Shown here: piece after piece, positions 44,644 through 53,763 of the stretch | Numbering within the stretch: the stretch's first letter is position 1 | How the letters are laid out: the number at the start of each line of letters is the position of its first letter | DNA from: Massilia sp. WG5 | GTDB taxonomy: Bacteria > Pseudomonadota > Gammaproteobacteria > Burkholderiales > Burkholderiaceae_D | DNA length: 64,000 bases | NCBI RefSeq assembly: GCF_001412595.2 | Contig: NZ_CP012640.2 | Coordinates: 4,898,001 to 4,962,000, forward strand | Reading direction: 5' to 3' | Notes under the pieces: generated by a model | Databases searched by the model: none | What the model was told of the DNA's origin: nothing | The model's input: the letters and a program-made list of their open reading frames with translations, nothing else | Translations under genes and position numbers: made by a program

Positions 44644-46053
44644 TCAACGCGGCGTCACCGCCTCGCGCACCCGCAGCTTCGCCAGCCTGTTGAGCGACCA
44701 CGCCAGCAGCACCGCCGCCACGGTCAGCCCTAGCACCAGGCCGATCCAGAAACCGGTGGCCTGCATCGGCGCGCCCGGGGACCACGGGAACCAGCCGGGC
44801 GCCAGGCCCAGGATCCAGCCGACCGGCAAGGCCACGCCCCAGAAGGCGATCATCTGGATCACCATCGGCGAGCGCGTGACCTTGTAGCCGCGGATCGCCG
44901 AGGCGGCCGCGACCTGGGTCGAGTCGGACAGCTGGAACACCGCCGCGAACAGCAGCAGCATCGCGCAGGTCGCCTGCACCGCGGCGTCCGAGGTGTACAT
45001 GGCCGCGACCTGCCAGCGGAACAGGGCGATGAAGGCGGCCGACAGCAGGCCGAAGGACATGCACAGGCCGGTGCCGGTCCAGGCCACGAAGCGCGCCCGC
45101 ACGGGATTGCCTTCGCCGATCGCCTGGCCGACGCGGGTGAGGGTGCCGATCCCGAAGCTGAGCGGCACCATGAACACCAGCGAGATGAAATTCAGCGCGA
45201 TCTGGTGCGCCGACACCTGCACCACGCCGAAGCGCGCCACCAGCAGGCTGACGACGCCGAAGGCGCTGACCTCGGCGAAATGGGTCACGCCGATCGGCAG
45301 GCCGAGGCGCAGCATGCTGCCGATCTCGCTCCAGTTCGGACCTTCCCAGCGCGTGAACGGGTAGGTCGCGCGGTAGGCGGCGGAAACCCTGATCCAGCCG
45401 ACCATCGCCGCCAGCATCAGCCAGACGCCGCTGGCGGTCGAGACCGCGCAGCCCAGCGCGCCGAGCTTCGGAAAGCCGAACTGCCCGAACACCAGGATCC
45501 AGTTGAGCGCCACGTTGTAGGCCAGGCCGCAGATGGCGATGATCATGATCGGCTTGGTCTGGTTGATGCTGGTCGTGTAGCCGTACAGCGCGCGGTAGCA
45601 GCCGAAGGCCGGCATGCCCAGGCTGATGATGTGCAGGAAGGTCTTGGCGCGGTCGGCCACCGCCTGTTCCAGGCCGATGTGGTCGAACAGCAGCGCGCAG
45701 GCGTTCGCCGCCAGGCAGCCGGCCACGCCGACGATCAGGCCCATCCACAGCGATTCGCGCACCGAATGCGAGATCCTGTCGAAGCGCCCGGCGCCCATTT
45801 CGTGGGCGACCACCGAGTTCACCGCCATCATGATGCCCATCACGGTGACGAGGATGATCGACCAGACCGAGGTGCCGAGCGAGACCGCGGCCAGCTCGGC
45901 GGCGCTGACGTGGCCCGTCATCGCCACGTCGGCCACGCCCATGCCGACGGTCGCCAGCTGGCCCACCAGCATCGGCCACGACAGGCGCCAGAGGGTGGCG
46001 ATCTCGGTGCGGATGGGGGTAGGGGAATGCGTGGCGGTAATAATGGACGTCAT
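44644..46053 (-). CDS. MATE family efflux transporter (NorM-like)
   Basis: A 469-residue protein with twelve membrane helices in two MatE halves. LSWPMLVGQLATVGMGVADVAMTG is the first-helix signature; LGMPAFGCYRALYGYTTSIN and LGLPIGVTHFAEVSAFGVVS mark the halves. It exports cationic drugs or dyes in exchange for Na+ or H+. The start at MTSIITATH is used. Confidence 0.93.
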   Translation of the reverse strand: MTSIITATHSPTPIRTEIATLWRLSWPMLVGQLATVGMGVADVAMTGHVSAAELAAVSLGTSVWSIILVTVMGIMMAVNSVVAHEMGAGRFDRISHSVRESLWMGLIVGVAGCLAANACALLFDHIGLEQAVADRAKTFLHIISLGMPAFGCYRALYGYTTSINQTKPIMIIAICGLAYNVALNWILVFGQFGFPKLGALGCAVSTASGVWLMLAAMVGWIRVSAAYRATYPFTRWEGPNWSEIGSMLRLGLPIGVTHFAEVSAFGVVSLLVARFGVVQVSAHQIALNFISLVFMVPLSFGIGTLTRVGQAIGEGNPVRARFVAWTGTGLCMSFGLLSAAFIALFRWQVAAMYTSDAAVQATCAMLLLFAAVFQLSDSTQVAAASAIRGYKVTRSPMVIQMIAFWGVALPVGWILGLAPGWFPWSPGAPMQATGFWIGLVLGLTVAAVLLAWSLNRLAKLRVREAVTPR

Positions 46054-46091
46054 GACTCGGTGTGCGAACGAAACCGATCATTCTACTGTAG

Positions 46092-46112
46092 GGTGGGCTC
46101 TCCGAGCCCACC
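46092..46112. repeat. REP-like palindrome (GTGGGCTC family)
   Basis: GGTGGGCTC-tcc-GAGCCCACC, sharing 19 identical bases with the palindrome at 2816-2840; located between the MATE and cytochrome genes. Confidence 0.6.
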
Positions 46113-46121
46113 AGGCGCGTG

Positions 46122-47030
46122 TCAGTGCCGTCCCGCCTCGCGCGGCGGCACCGTCTTCAGGTAGGCGTACAGGGCCAGCACATCGGTATCGTTCATCTGC
46201 TTGAGCGAACCGAAGGGCATGACCGGGCTGATCGCCTTGCCGTCCGGGCGGTGACCACTGCGCAGCATGGCCATGAACAGTTCCGGGGTCGGGTAGCGGA
46301 CCATGGCGCTGCCCTTGCCGGGCGTCAGGTTGGCGGCCGCGGGCCAGGACGAAGGCGTGCCGGGAATCCGTCCGCCGCTGAGGGCCGCGCCATGGCAGCC
46401 GACGCAGGCGTTCGCGACATAGGCGCCGTAAGCGGGCGTGACGGCGGCCGCGACCGGGCGCAGCGGCGCCTGCGCATGGTCGATCTTCTCGGATGCATCC
46501 TGGATCACGCCGAAGGCATACAGGGCTTTCACCTGGGCCGGCACGTCGATCACGGCCTTGTTGCCGGGCACGGGACGCATCTGCTGGAGGAAGGCGACCA
46601 GGGCCGCCATGTCTTCGTCGCTCAGGCGGCTGTAGTCCTCGCTGGGCATCATCATGACCGGGTTGCCGTTCGGCTTGACGCCGTGGCGCACGGTGCGCAC
46701 CCAGTCGATGATCTGGTAGGCGGCCGTGGTGCCGTTCGGACCGGTGGTGATGTTGGGTGCGACCACGTACATGCTGCCGTCCCGGACGACGGTCTTGCCG
46801 GCGCCGTCGCCGCCATGGCATTCGGCGCAGCCGCGCGTGTTGTACAGGTAGCGTCCGTGTTCAATGCGCGTGGGATCGGGCGCCACATCCAGCGCCCGCA
46901 CCTGCAGCACGACATTGCGCGCCATCTTGCGCTCGCCGAGCGCCTTGCCGACCACGGTCGCCGCCACGCCCAGCAGGGCGAGCGTCACCAAGCCGATACT
47001 GGTCCGTTTGACCCATTTGCTCATGCTCAT
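46122..47030 (-). CDS. Diheme c-type cytochrome, membrane-anchored
   Basis: A 302-residue protein. An N-terminal membrane anchor (SIGLVTLALLGVAATVVG, about residues 11-28) precedes two cytochrome c domains with heme sites CAECH and CVGCH; axial Met residues are plausible in VMMMPSEDY and ISPVMPFGS. It is periplasmic and resembles the cytochrome subunits of alcohol, sorbose or gluconate dehydrogenases, but no dehydrogenase gene is adjacent. Start set at MSMSKWVK. Confidence 0.9.
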   Translation of the reverse strand: MSMSKWVKRTSIGLVTLALLGVAATVVGKALGERKMARNVVLQVRALDVAPDPTRIEHGRYLYNTRGCAECHGGDGAGKTVVRDGSMYVVAPNITTGPNGTTAAYQIIDWVRTVRHGVKPNGNPVMMMPSEDYSRLSDEDMAALVAFLQQMRPVPGNKAVIDVPAQVKALYAFGVIQDASEKIDHAQAPLRPVAAAVTPAYGAYVANACVGCHGAALSGGRIPGTPSSWPAAANLTPGKGSAMVRYPTPELFMAMLRSGHRPDGKAISPVMPFGSLKQMNDTDVLALYAYLKTVPPREAGRH

Positions 47031-47069
47031 GTGCCTTGACTCCCCGGTAAATACTCCTTGCATTGCCAA

Positions 47070-47399
47070 TTTAGCACTGCTCAGCAGTATTGCCTAGCTG
47101 GTCGAACGACGGGGACCATGCGCTACCCATTCCGGGCAAGACGAAGCGGGGCGGGATGTGCGGGATCAGCAGTCGTACGCAGCGTGCCGGAACGCTGCGG
47201 CGATTGTGGCCTGTGCTTGTTAAAGATCCTGCGTGAATTTTCTCCGGTAACAATATTCACCGATTGTAACTATCGGTGTCGAAATAATTTACACGTGAAG
47301 TAGGGTTCGACAATACATCCCCATGTAATCAGTAACTTGCATTCAGGCATGTTTATTGCTTTACTGAAATGACAACATCGACTGAAAGGCTCACCCTAC
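47070..47399. other. Intergenic region upstream of the PEP-CTERM gene
   Basis: About 330 bp with no supported gene. It holds a 7-bp inverted repeat, CACCGAT-tgtaact-ATCGGTG (47258-47278), in an AT-rich stretch that probably carries the promoter of the PEP-CTERM gene. I looked for a sigma-54 -24/-12 site, which such genes often use, and did not find a convincing one. Confidence 0.5.
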
Positions 47400-48110
47400 A
47401 TGAAATTGAAACAGATTGTCTCGGCAACGCTTCTGGCAAGCGCTGCATTCGCGGGAGCTGCGCAGGCCTCGCCCACCTGGACGCTGACTGCCGAGGGCCG
47501 CATCGCGGAGGGACTGGATTACGCGGGGTATTTTGGCCAGGCCGGGCAGACCCTGAATGGCATTGCATATAAACAGACCATTACGGTCAGCGTCGACCCA
47601 TCCGAATATGGCAGCGTCAGCAGCAGCGAATGGCAGACCACCCTGAGCGGAAGTTTTCCCGGATTCACGGAATCGGTAACGATCAATGGCAAGACGCTCA
47701 GCTATTCGATTACGCAAGCGATTAATGCCCAGGAGGTCATCGCCAACGCCGCGTCGGCGCATGGCGATTATTATGGCGATCAAATCTACAGCTTTCAATA
47801 CGGTAACGACGACCAGAACAACCAGGTAACGGGCGTCATCCAGGCCTTTACTTATTATCGCCAGTGGGCTTTCGTACCGACGACCGACTTCGGGCAGAAG
47901 ATCGTCGCCAATGGATCGATCGTGAATACGTATTCTTCGATGAATGTCGTTGCTGACGGGCACGCCGGTCTCTATTTCTATGCCTATCCCACCCTGGTCA
48001 CGGTCAACGCCGACGACGCCTCCTCGAACGTCCCCGAGCCTGCCTCCATTGCGCTGTTCGGTGCAGGCTTGCTGGGCCTGGCCGCGCTGCGCCGCCGTAA
48101 AACGTGCTGA
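47400..48110 (+). CDS. PEP-CTERM sorting domain protein
   Basis: A 236-residue exported protein. Signal peptide to about residue 23 (ATLLASAAFAGAAQA); the C-terminus is a PEP-CTERM tail: VPEPASIALFGAGLLGLAAL followed by RRRKTC. Exosortase recognises this tail, so the mature protein goes to the cell surface or exopolysaccharide matrix. The middle is Gly/Asn/Tyr-rich beta-type sequence without a named domain. The gene is followed by a terminator. Confidence 0.92.
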   Translation: MKLKQIVSATLLASAAFAGAAQASPTWTLTAEGRIAEGLDYAGYFGQAGQTLNGIAYKQTITVSVDPSEYGSVSSSEWQTTLSGSFPGFTESVTINGKTLSYSITQAINAQEVIANAASAHGDYYGDQIYSFQYGNDDQNNQVTGVIQAFTYYRQWAFVPTTDFGQKIVANGSIVNTYSSMNVVADGHAGLYFYAYPTLVTVNADDASSNVPEPASIALFGAGLLGLAALRRRKTC

Positions 48111-48133
48111 GCCAGCGCGTTTGTAGTAAAAAG

Positions 48134-48160
48134 GACCGGCAGCGATGCCGGTCTTTTTTT
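48134..48160 (+). terminator. Rho-independent terminator of the PEP-CTERM gene
   Basis: GACCGGCA pairs with TGCCGGTC around GCGA, followed by seven T residues. Confidence 0.92.
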
Positions 48161-48231
48161 CGTGATTGAAAAGCAAGCGTTCGCCGCCACATGATGGGTA
48201 ATTGAACATCACACCCTCGGGAGCTACGCTC

Positions 48232-49164
48232 GTGGAATACAAGGACTATTACCAAACCCTCGGTGTCGAACGGAGCGCGTCCGCCGGCGACATCAAGAAG
48301 GCTTACCGCAAGCTGGTCCGGCAATACCACCCGGACGTCAGCAAGCACAAGGACGCGACCGAGAAGACCAAGGAACTCAACGAGGCCTACGAGGTGCTGG
48401 GCGACGCCGAAAAACGCGCCGCCTACGATGCGCTCGGCCAGGCGCCGCGCCAGGGCCAGGGCTTCCAGCCGCCGCCCGACTGGGGCCGCCAGTACGGGCA
48501 GCACGACTTCGGCGATGGCCAGAGCGCGGAAGACATCTTCGCCGACCTGTTCGCCCACATGGGGCGGGGACGGCGTGGTGGCATGGGCGCCGGCGCCGGC
48601 GGGGGCATGGGCGGCGGCTTCCAGATGCGCGGCGAGGACATCCACGCCGCCATCGCGATCGACCTGCGCGACGCCTACCAAGGCGCTACGCGTACCATCA
48701 GCCTGCGCGCCGGCCAGCAGGAAAAGACCCTGAGCGTGAACATTCCGAAGGGCGTGACGCCGGGCCAGCAACTGCGCCTGACCGGCCAGGGCCATCCGGG
48801 CATGGGCGGCGCCGGACCGGGCGACCTGTATCTGGAAATCCAGTTCAACCAGGATCCGCGCTACCGCGTCGAAGGCAGCAGCGTGTACCAGAACGTGCCG
48901 GTGGCGCCGTGGGAAGCCGCGCTCGGCGCCAGCATCTCGGTGCCGACGCCGTCCGGCACGGTCGAGGTGGCGGTGCCGCCGGGTTCGCAGAGTGGGCGCA
49001 AGCTGCGTCTGAGGGGCAGGGGCATCCCGGCCTCGCAGCCTGGCGACCTGTACCTGATTTTGGACGTGGTGCTGCCGCCGGCCACCAGCGACCGTGCGCG
49101 CGAACTCTATGAGCAGATGGCGCGCGACCTTGCATTCAATCCACGCGAACGCATAGGAGCCTGA
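48232..49164 (+). CDS. cbpA: Curved DNA-binding protein / DnaJ-class co-chaperone
   Basis: A 310-residue J-domain protein. Residues 3-68 are the J domain with the essential HPD in YHPDVSK; then a Gly-rich linker (GRRGGMGAGAGGGMGGGF) and two beta-sandwich C-terminal DnaJ domains. The DnaJ zinc finger is absent, as in CbpA. The GTG at 48232 is chosen as start: GGGAG lies 8 bases upstream and family members start at this point (MEYKDYY). It stimulates DnaK and binds curved DNA. Its modulator cbpM follows 3 bp later. Confidence 0.95.
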   Translation: MEYKDYYQTLGVERSASAGDIKKAYRKLVRQYHPDVSKHKDATEKTKELNEAYEVLGDAEKRAAYDALGQAPRQGQGFQPPPDWGRQYGQHDFGDGQSAEDIFADLFAHMGRGRRGGMGAGAGGGMGGGFQMRGEDIHAAIAIDLRDAYQGATRTISLRAGQQEKTLSVNIPKGVTPGQQLRLTGQGHPGMGGAGPGDLYLEIQFNQDPRYRVEGSSVYQNVPVAPWEAALGASISVPTPSGTVEVAVPPGSQSGRKLRLRGRGIPASQPGDLYLILDVVLPPATSDRARELYEQMARDLAFNPRERIGA

Positions 49165-49167
49165 GCG

Positions 49168-49479
49168 ATGCATGAGATGACGAGCCTGAGTGGGGTGCTG
49201 CTGGACGAAGCCGCCCTGACCCTCGAGGAACTGGCGCGCGCCTGCAATGTCGAACCGGACTGGGTCGTGCGGCGGGTGCAAGCGGGCATCCTCGGCGGCC
49301 AGCCCGCGGTGCAGATCACGGAATGGCGCTTCCGCAGCGGCGACCTGCTGCGCGCGCGCCGCCTGCTGCGCGTCGAACGCGATTTCGACGCCAACGAAGA
49401 CGTGGCCGCGCTGGTGGTCGACCTCGGCGACGAGGTGCGCCGCCTGCGTGCCCGGCTGCACGTCCTGGGACTGGACTGA
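49168..49479 (+). CDS. cbpM: Chaperone modulator CbpM
   Basis: A 103-residue MerR-like protein: LTLEELARACNVEPDWVVRR then VQAGILGG is the helix-turn-helix-like part, and the C-terminal helix (VVDLGDEVRRLRARLHVLG) dimerises. CbpM binds the J domain of CbpA and blocks both its DnaK and DNA-binding activities. Position right after cbpA supports the call. Confidence 0.93.
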   Translation: MHEMTSLSGVLLDEAALTLEELARACNVEPDWVVRRVQAGILGGQPAVQITEWRFRSGDLLRARRLLRVERDFDANEDVAALVVDLGDEVRRLRARLHVLGLD

Positions 49480-49517
49480 AGGAACTCTGGCCGGCGCGGC
49501 CGCTCATCAAAGAGCCC

Positions 49518-50819
49518 ATGCTCAAACGCACAGACACCGCCACGGTCCCGCTCTTTCCCGACAACGCGCCCTTGTGGAAGAAGGTCCTGCGCTTTTCGGG
49601 GCCGGGCTTGCTGGTGTCGGTCGGCTACATGGACCCGGGCAACTGGGCGACCGCCATCCAGGGCGGCTCGCAGTTCGGCTATGGCCTGCTGTTCGTGGTG
49701 GTGCTGTCGAGCCTGGCCGCGATCGTGCTGCAATGCCTGAGCATGCGCCTGGGTATCGTCACCGGCAAGGACCTCGCCGTGCATTGCCGGGAACAATATT
49801 CCCCCGCCACCTCCAGGGCAATGTGGCTGTTCGCAGAACTGTCGATCGTCGCCTGCGACCTGGCCGAGGTGCTGGGCTGCGCGCTGGCCTTCAACCTGCT
49901 GCTCGGGGTGCCGCTGCCGGCCGGCGTCGCCCTGACGGCGCTCGATACCGTCATCGTCCTGTCGCTGAGAGGCAGGGGCTTTCGCCAGCTGGAGGCGATC
50001 GTGCTCGGGCTGATCGCCACGATTGCCGTCTGCCTGTTCTGGGAACTGGTGCTGGTCAAGCCGGACTGGCAAGCGGTGGCGGCAGGCGTCCTGCCTTCGC
50101 TGCATACGCTGGCCGAGCGCGATGCGCTGTACCTCGCTGTCGGCATCCTCGGCGCCACCGTGATGCCGCATAACCTGTACCTGCATTCCTCGGTCGTGCA
50201 GAGCAGCGTGCCGCAGCGCGATTTGCGCGAGGATCCGGAGAGGATGGCGGAAGCGATCGGTCTGTCGCGCATCGACACCATCGTCTCGCTGATGCTGGCC
50301 CTGTTCATCAACGGCGCCATCCTGGTGCTGGCCGCGGCCGCGTTCTACAGGCCGGGCGGCGGTGACGTGATGGAAATCGAGCAGGCCTACAAGCTGCTGG
50401 CGCCGGTTGCCGGCACGGCCCTGGCCGCCATCCTGTTCGGCCTGGCGCTGCTGGCCGCGGGCCAGAGCTCGACCTTTACTGGCACCATCGCCGGCCAGGT
50501 CATCCTCGAAGGTTTCCTCGAGCTCAGGATCCCGCAATGGCAGCGCCGCCTGATCACGCGTGCGCTGGCGCTCGGCCCGGCCATGGTCGGCGTGCTGACC
50601 CTGGGTGAGCATGCGATCGGCAGGATGCTGGTGGCCAGCCAGGTCGTGCTGAGCCTGCAACTGCCTTTTGCGATGTACCCGCTGATCCGCCTTACCGGCC
50701 GGCCGGACCTGATGGAACGATTCGCGAATCGCTGGTGGACTTCGTTGTTGTCCTGGTTCCTGTTTGCCGTGATCTCCGGCGCGAACCTGTGGATGGTATG
50801 GCAGGCCGTGTCTGGCTGA
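49518..50819 (+). CDS. mntH: Nramp family divalent metal transporter (MntH)
   Basis: A 433-residue protein with eleven membrane helices. Metal-binding helix 1 carries the DPGNWAT motif and helix 6 carries GATVMPHNLYLHS, as in MntH. It imports Mn2+ (and Fe2+) with protons. ATG at 49518. It is 38 bp after cbpM. I see no Mn riboswitch or clear MntR box in the short gap, so it may ride on the cbpAM transcript. Confidence 0.95.
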   Translation: MLKRTDTATVPLFPDNAPLWKKVLRFSGPGLLVSVGYMDPGNWATAIQGGSQFGYGLLFVVVLSSLAAIVLQCLSMRLGIVTGKDLAVHCREQYSPATSRAMWLFAELSIVACDLAEVLGCALAFNLLLGVPLPAGVALTALDTVIVLSLRGRGFRQLEAIVLGLIATIAVCLFWELVLVKPDWQAVAAGVLPSLHTLAERDALYLAVGILGATVMPHNLYLHSSVVQSSVPQRDLREDPERMAEAIGLSRIDTIVSLMLALFINGAILVLAAAAFYRPGGGDVMEIEQAYKLLAPVAGTALAAILFGLALLAAGQSSTFTGTIAGQVILEGFLELRIPQWQRRLITRALALGPAMVGVLTLGEHAIGRMLVASQVVLSLQLPFAMYPLIRLTGRPDLMERFANRWWTSLLSWFLFAVISGANLWMVWQAVSG

Positions 50820-50932
50820 GGCCTCGGCTGGAGCCAGACATGCCGGCGGGCACGCGCGCGCCGCACCGTGGCGGGCAAAACTACAATCGTCCTCCTACAG
50901 CGATCGCTTTCTATCGATACCAAGGAGCTTAC

Positions 50933-51502
50933 ATGCAACAGAATTCCCAGCAACAAGGGGGCCGTGCCCTGCAGGGCAAACGCGTCGCCATCCTGATGAC
51001 GGACGGTGTGGAGCAGGTCGAATACACCGGCCCGCGCAGCTTCCTCGAGGAGCAGGGCGCCCAGGTGACCCTGGTGTCGCCGAAGCCGAGCGGCGAGGAG
51101 ATCCAGGGCTTCAATCACATGGACCTGGGCGACAAGTTCAAGGTCGAGATGAACGTGGTTGACGCGCGTCCGGGCGATTTCGACGCGCTGGTGCTGCCGG
51201 GCGGCGTCGCCAATCCCGACCAGCTGCGCCTGTCGACGGAAGCGATCAGCTTCATTCGCGAATTCGGCCGCGAGAACAAGCCGATTGCCGCCATCTGCCA
51301 TGGTCCCTGGACCCTGATCGACGCCGACCTCGTCACCGGTAAGCGCATGACCAGCTGGCCGACGCTGCAGATCGACCTCCAGAACGCCGGCGCCGAGTGG
51401 ACCGACGAGCAGGTGGTCGTCGACGGCAAACTCGTCACCAGCCGCAAGCCGGACGATATCCCCGCCTTCAACCAGGCCATCCTGAGCGAACTGGTGCATT
51501 GA
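50933..51502 (+). CDS. DJ-1/PfpI family protein (copy 1)
   Basis: A 189-residue PfpI/DJ-1 protein. The nucleophile elbow is AICHGPWTLI (Cys followed by His) and the conserved acidic residue is in MTDGVEQVEY. Family members act as deglycases or general stress proteins. AAGGAG lies 7 bases before the ATG. The neighbouring gene at 51521 is a clear paralogue. Confidence 0.92.
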   Translation: MQQNSQQQGGRALQGKRVAILMTDGVEQVEYTGPRSFLEEQGAQVTLVSPKPSGEEIQGFNHMDLGDKFKVEMNVVDARPGDFDALVLPGGVANPDQLRLSTEAISFIREFGRENKPIAAICHGPWTLIDADLVTGKRMTSWPTLQIDLQNAGAEWTDEQVVVDGKLVTSRKPDDIPAFNQAILSELVH

Positions 51503-51520
51503 AGCCGTACTGGAGGTCAT

Positions 51521-52114
51521 ATGGAACAAGTTGAGCAAGCCGGCAGGCCGCTGCAGGGCAAGCGCGTCGCCATGCTGATGACGGATGGCGTGGAGCAGAT
51601 CGAATACACCAGCCCGCGCGCTTTCCTGGAAGAGCGCGGCGCGACCGTGGTGCTGCTGTCGCCGAAGAATGCCGGCGAAGAAGTGCAGGGTTTCAATCAC
51701 CTGCAGCCGGGCGACAAATTCAGGGTCGAGATGAACGTGCGCGACGCCAACCCGACCGATTTCGATGCCCTGGTGCTGCCGGGCGGCGTGGCCAATCCGG
51801 ACAATCTGCGCATGAGCCGCGAAGCGATCGACTTCATCCGCGGCTTCGACGTCGAGGACAAGCCGGTCGGCGCGATCTGCCACGGTCCCTGGACCCTGAT
51901 CGACGCCGGCATCGCCACCGCCAAGCACCTGACCAGCTGGCCGAGCCTGAAGCGCGATCTGACCAATGCCGGGGCCGAGTGGACCGATGACGAGGTGGTG
52001 GTCGATGCGCGCCTGGTTACCAGTCGCAAGCCGGATGATTTACCGGCGTTTAACGATGCGCTGGCGAAGGAGTTGATGATGACGGCGGGGGAGGATCCGG
52101 GGCCGACGTCGTAG
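51521..52114 (+). CDS. DJ-1/PfpI family protein (copy 2)
   Basis: A 197-residue paralogue of the preceding gene, 18 bp downstream. Long shared blocks include LQGKRVA, EEVQGFNH/EEIQGFNH, LVLPGGVANPD, ICHGPWTLIDA and VTSRKPDD. Nucleophile elbow AICHGPW is intact. It arose by tandem duplication and the two are probably co-expressed. Confidence 0.92.
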   Translation: MEQVEQAGRPLQGKRVAMLMTDGVEQIEYTSPRAFLEERGATVVLLSPKNAGEEVQGFNHLQPGDKFRVEMNVRDANPTDFDALVLPGGVANPDNLRMSREAIDFIRGFDVEDKPVGAICHGPWTLIDAGIATAKHLTSWPSLKRDLTNAGAEWTDDEVVVDARLVTSRKPDDLPAFNDALAKELMMTAGEDPGPTS

Positions 52115-52193
52115 GGGAAGGCTAGGAGAGGCCAGGCTGCGGCCTGGTCTTTGGCTTCACATCGATATTCCGAGATCATGGCGTCTCGGAGAT

Positions 52194-53246
52194 TTATTCC
52201 CTGTACGAAAGCAGCTCTTTTAGCATTCCAATGCGTTTTTTCGTAAAGTATGCCTTCCAAGCATACGCGGGAACAGAGGGATATTTCGTCGAGCCGAATC
52301 TCACCCAATCGTCTCGGTAAGCCAGCCAGGCTTGCTGGGTTCTTTGAATATCCTTCATTTTTACCGTATCGAACTCCGGATCTTTCGTCTGCTTCAGTTG
52401 CAGGTACACCCGGTTCAACTCGCGGTCCAGCTTTGTATAACCATCATTCGAAAACGCCGGAAGGTTTCCAGCTTCAAAATCCTGAAGTGACTTGAGTAAG
52501 TCTTCTTTCTGTGTTTCAGCTTCTTCCAGAACCTCGGCACTGCGCGCGGTTCCGCTTAGATCAACTTCCAATTCACTCCGCGCCGTAATGAAGGCTTCTG
52601 CTTGCTTTTTCAGCTTTTGAAAAGCGGCTCGTTCCTTAATATTCCAGTTTGACGTTAGTGATGCGAACTGCTGTGCACGCGTCTGATCGGCAAGGCCAGA
52701 CTGTATCTTGGCGCAATAGCCTTGCATAAAACCGCTGGTGATGTCATCGCAGATATCGATTTTTGGGTTAGCCCCTTCCTTGCCGGATTCCATATTGGCC
52801 AGGTGCTGCATGCGGCCAACGGTTTCCATCACGGCAGCGTCGGTGTCGCAAGCAGCTTTCTTCGCAATCTTGTAATTCCGAGCGATACCTTGCCCGTTCG
52901 CGTACAACATCATCAAAACGCCATAGTTTGGAGATTTTTCCTGGCTTTGAGTGCTGTATGCACAATAACGGGCCTTTACGTAGTCTATTTTGGTCTCGAT
53001 ACCGTAATAGAAACGCTCCGCCTCGCAATTCTTGAGCCCCTTTTCTTGCGCGACGCTTGGCTTGTCCGACGCAGGAAAGTTAAATTTATCGAACCTACTG
53101 CATTGACCTTGAATTGCTGGGTCCCGGTTTATTACAGCATTTTTCTGATCGGCCAGATTGGGGTTTTCGTTTGCCTGGGCCGTCGCTAGAAAGCAGGACA
53201 GTGCGAACACCATGGAGCGCGAAAGGCATTTTGAAAAAAAACTCAT
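52194..53246 (-). CDS. LprI/DUF1311-type exported protein, candidate T6SS immunity
   Basis: A 350-residue protein with a signal peptide to about residue 25 (SMVFALSCFLATAQA). The C-terminal part (LDRELNRVYLQLKQ, QRTQQAWLAYRDDWVRF) matches the LprI/DUF1311 family, members of which inhibit lysozyme. It is encoded directly after a GH24 lysozyme-type gene and an hcp gene, and overlaps the lysozyme frame by 4 bp. That context suggests a periplasmic immunity protein for a type VI lysozyme effector. GC content is clearly below that of the flanking genome. Confidence 0.75.
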   Translation of the reverse strand: MSFFSKCLSRSMVFALSCFLATAQANENPNLADQKNAVINRDPAIQGQCSRFDKFNFPASDKPSVAQEKGLKNCEAERFYYGIETKIDYVKARYCAYSTQSQEKSPNYGVLMMLYANGQGIARNYKIAKKAACDTDAAVMETVGRMQHLANMESGKEGANPKIDICDDITSGFMQGYCAKIQSGLADQTRAQQFASLTSNWNIKERAAFQKLKKQAEAFITARSELEVDLSGTARSAEVLEEAETQKEDLLKSLQDFEAGNLPAFSNDGYTKLDRELNRVYLQLKQTKDPEFDTVKMKDIQRTQQAWLAYRDDWVRFGSTKYPSVPAYAWKAYFTKKRIGMLKELLSYRE

Positions 53247-53740
53247 TGTACTGCGCTCCTGAGTGGCTCGTTCGTCACGTTCCTGAACGGCGCACTTTCA
53301 TCAGCCCTGCGCGCGAACAAGCCGTCAGCCTGTCCTTTTTTCGTCTGGCCGGATGCTGTGGTACGGCTCGAAATCTCCGCCGCCGCAGCTGAGAGATTTC
53401 CACTGTTGATTAGCTCGAAAGCTTTGTGAGCGCCACGTGGCCCGCGATTAAAGGTATAGCTGACCAGTGCGTCGAACTGCTCCTGAGTCAGCGGAACCTT
53501 CACATTTCTGTTTACCGCGTTCTCGGCAGTGTGAACGTCCGCATCGAAGTTGCGCATGATTTCTTACTCGGTCACTTTCCGAGCTGATTCTTCAGGCGTG
53601 CATGGCTTACTATGCACCTTGTGGCCATAGCCCATCGTACAGTTACCTTTTCCTTTTCCGAGATCGTCGTAATAGCGCACCATCTTTTTCTCGCGATTCA
53701 TCAAGCGTAGCTTGCCGATGCTGCTCAAATACATGGGCAT
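53243..53740 (-). pseudogene. GH24 lysozyme-type effector gene interrupted by in-frame TAA
   Basis: Read through a TAA at 53564-53566, this frame gives about 164 residues, the size of phage-type GH24 lysozymes. Before the stop: REKKMVRYYDDLGKG and CTMGYGHKVH contain the E...D...T catalytic pattern and GYGH motif. After it, in the same frame: DVHTAENAVNRNVKVPLTQE and QFDALVSYTFNRG, conserved in GH24. AAAAGGAGAA precedes the ATG of MPMYLSSIGK. No signal peptide, as expected for Hcp-carried cargo. The stop makes it a probable pseudogene unless it is a sequence error. Confidence 0.75.
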
Positions 53741-53763
53741 GATGTTCTCCTTTTCTGCGCTGA

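Noticed and set aside
47300..47399. Sigma-54 promoter for the PEP-CTERM gene
   Set aside because: A TTGCA at the -12-like position has no GG at the needed distance upstream.
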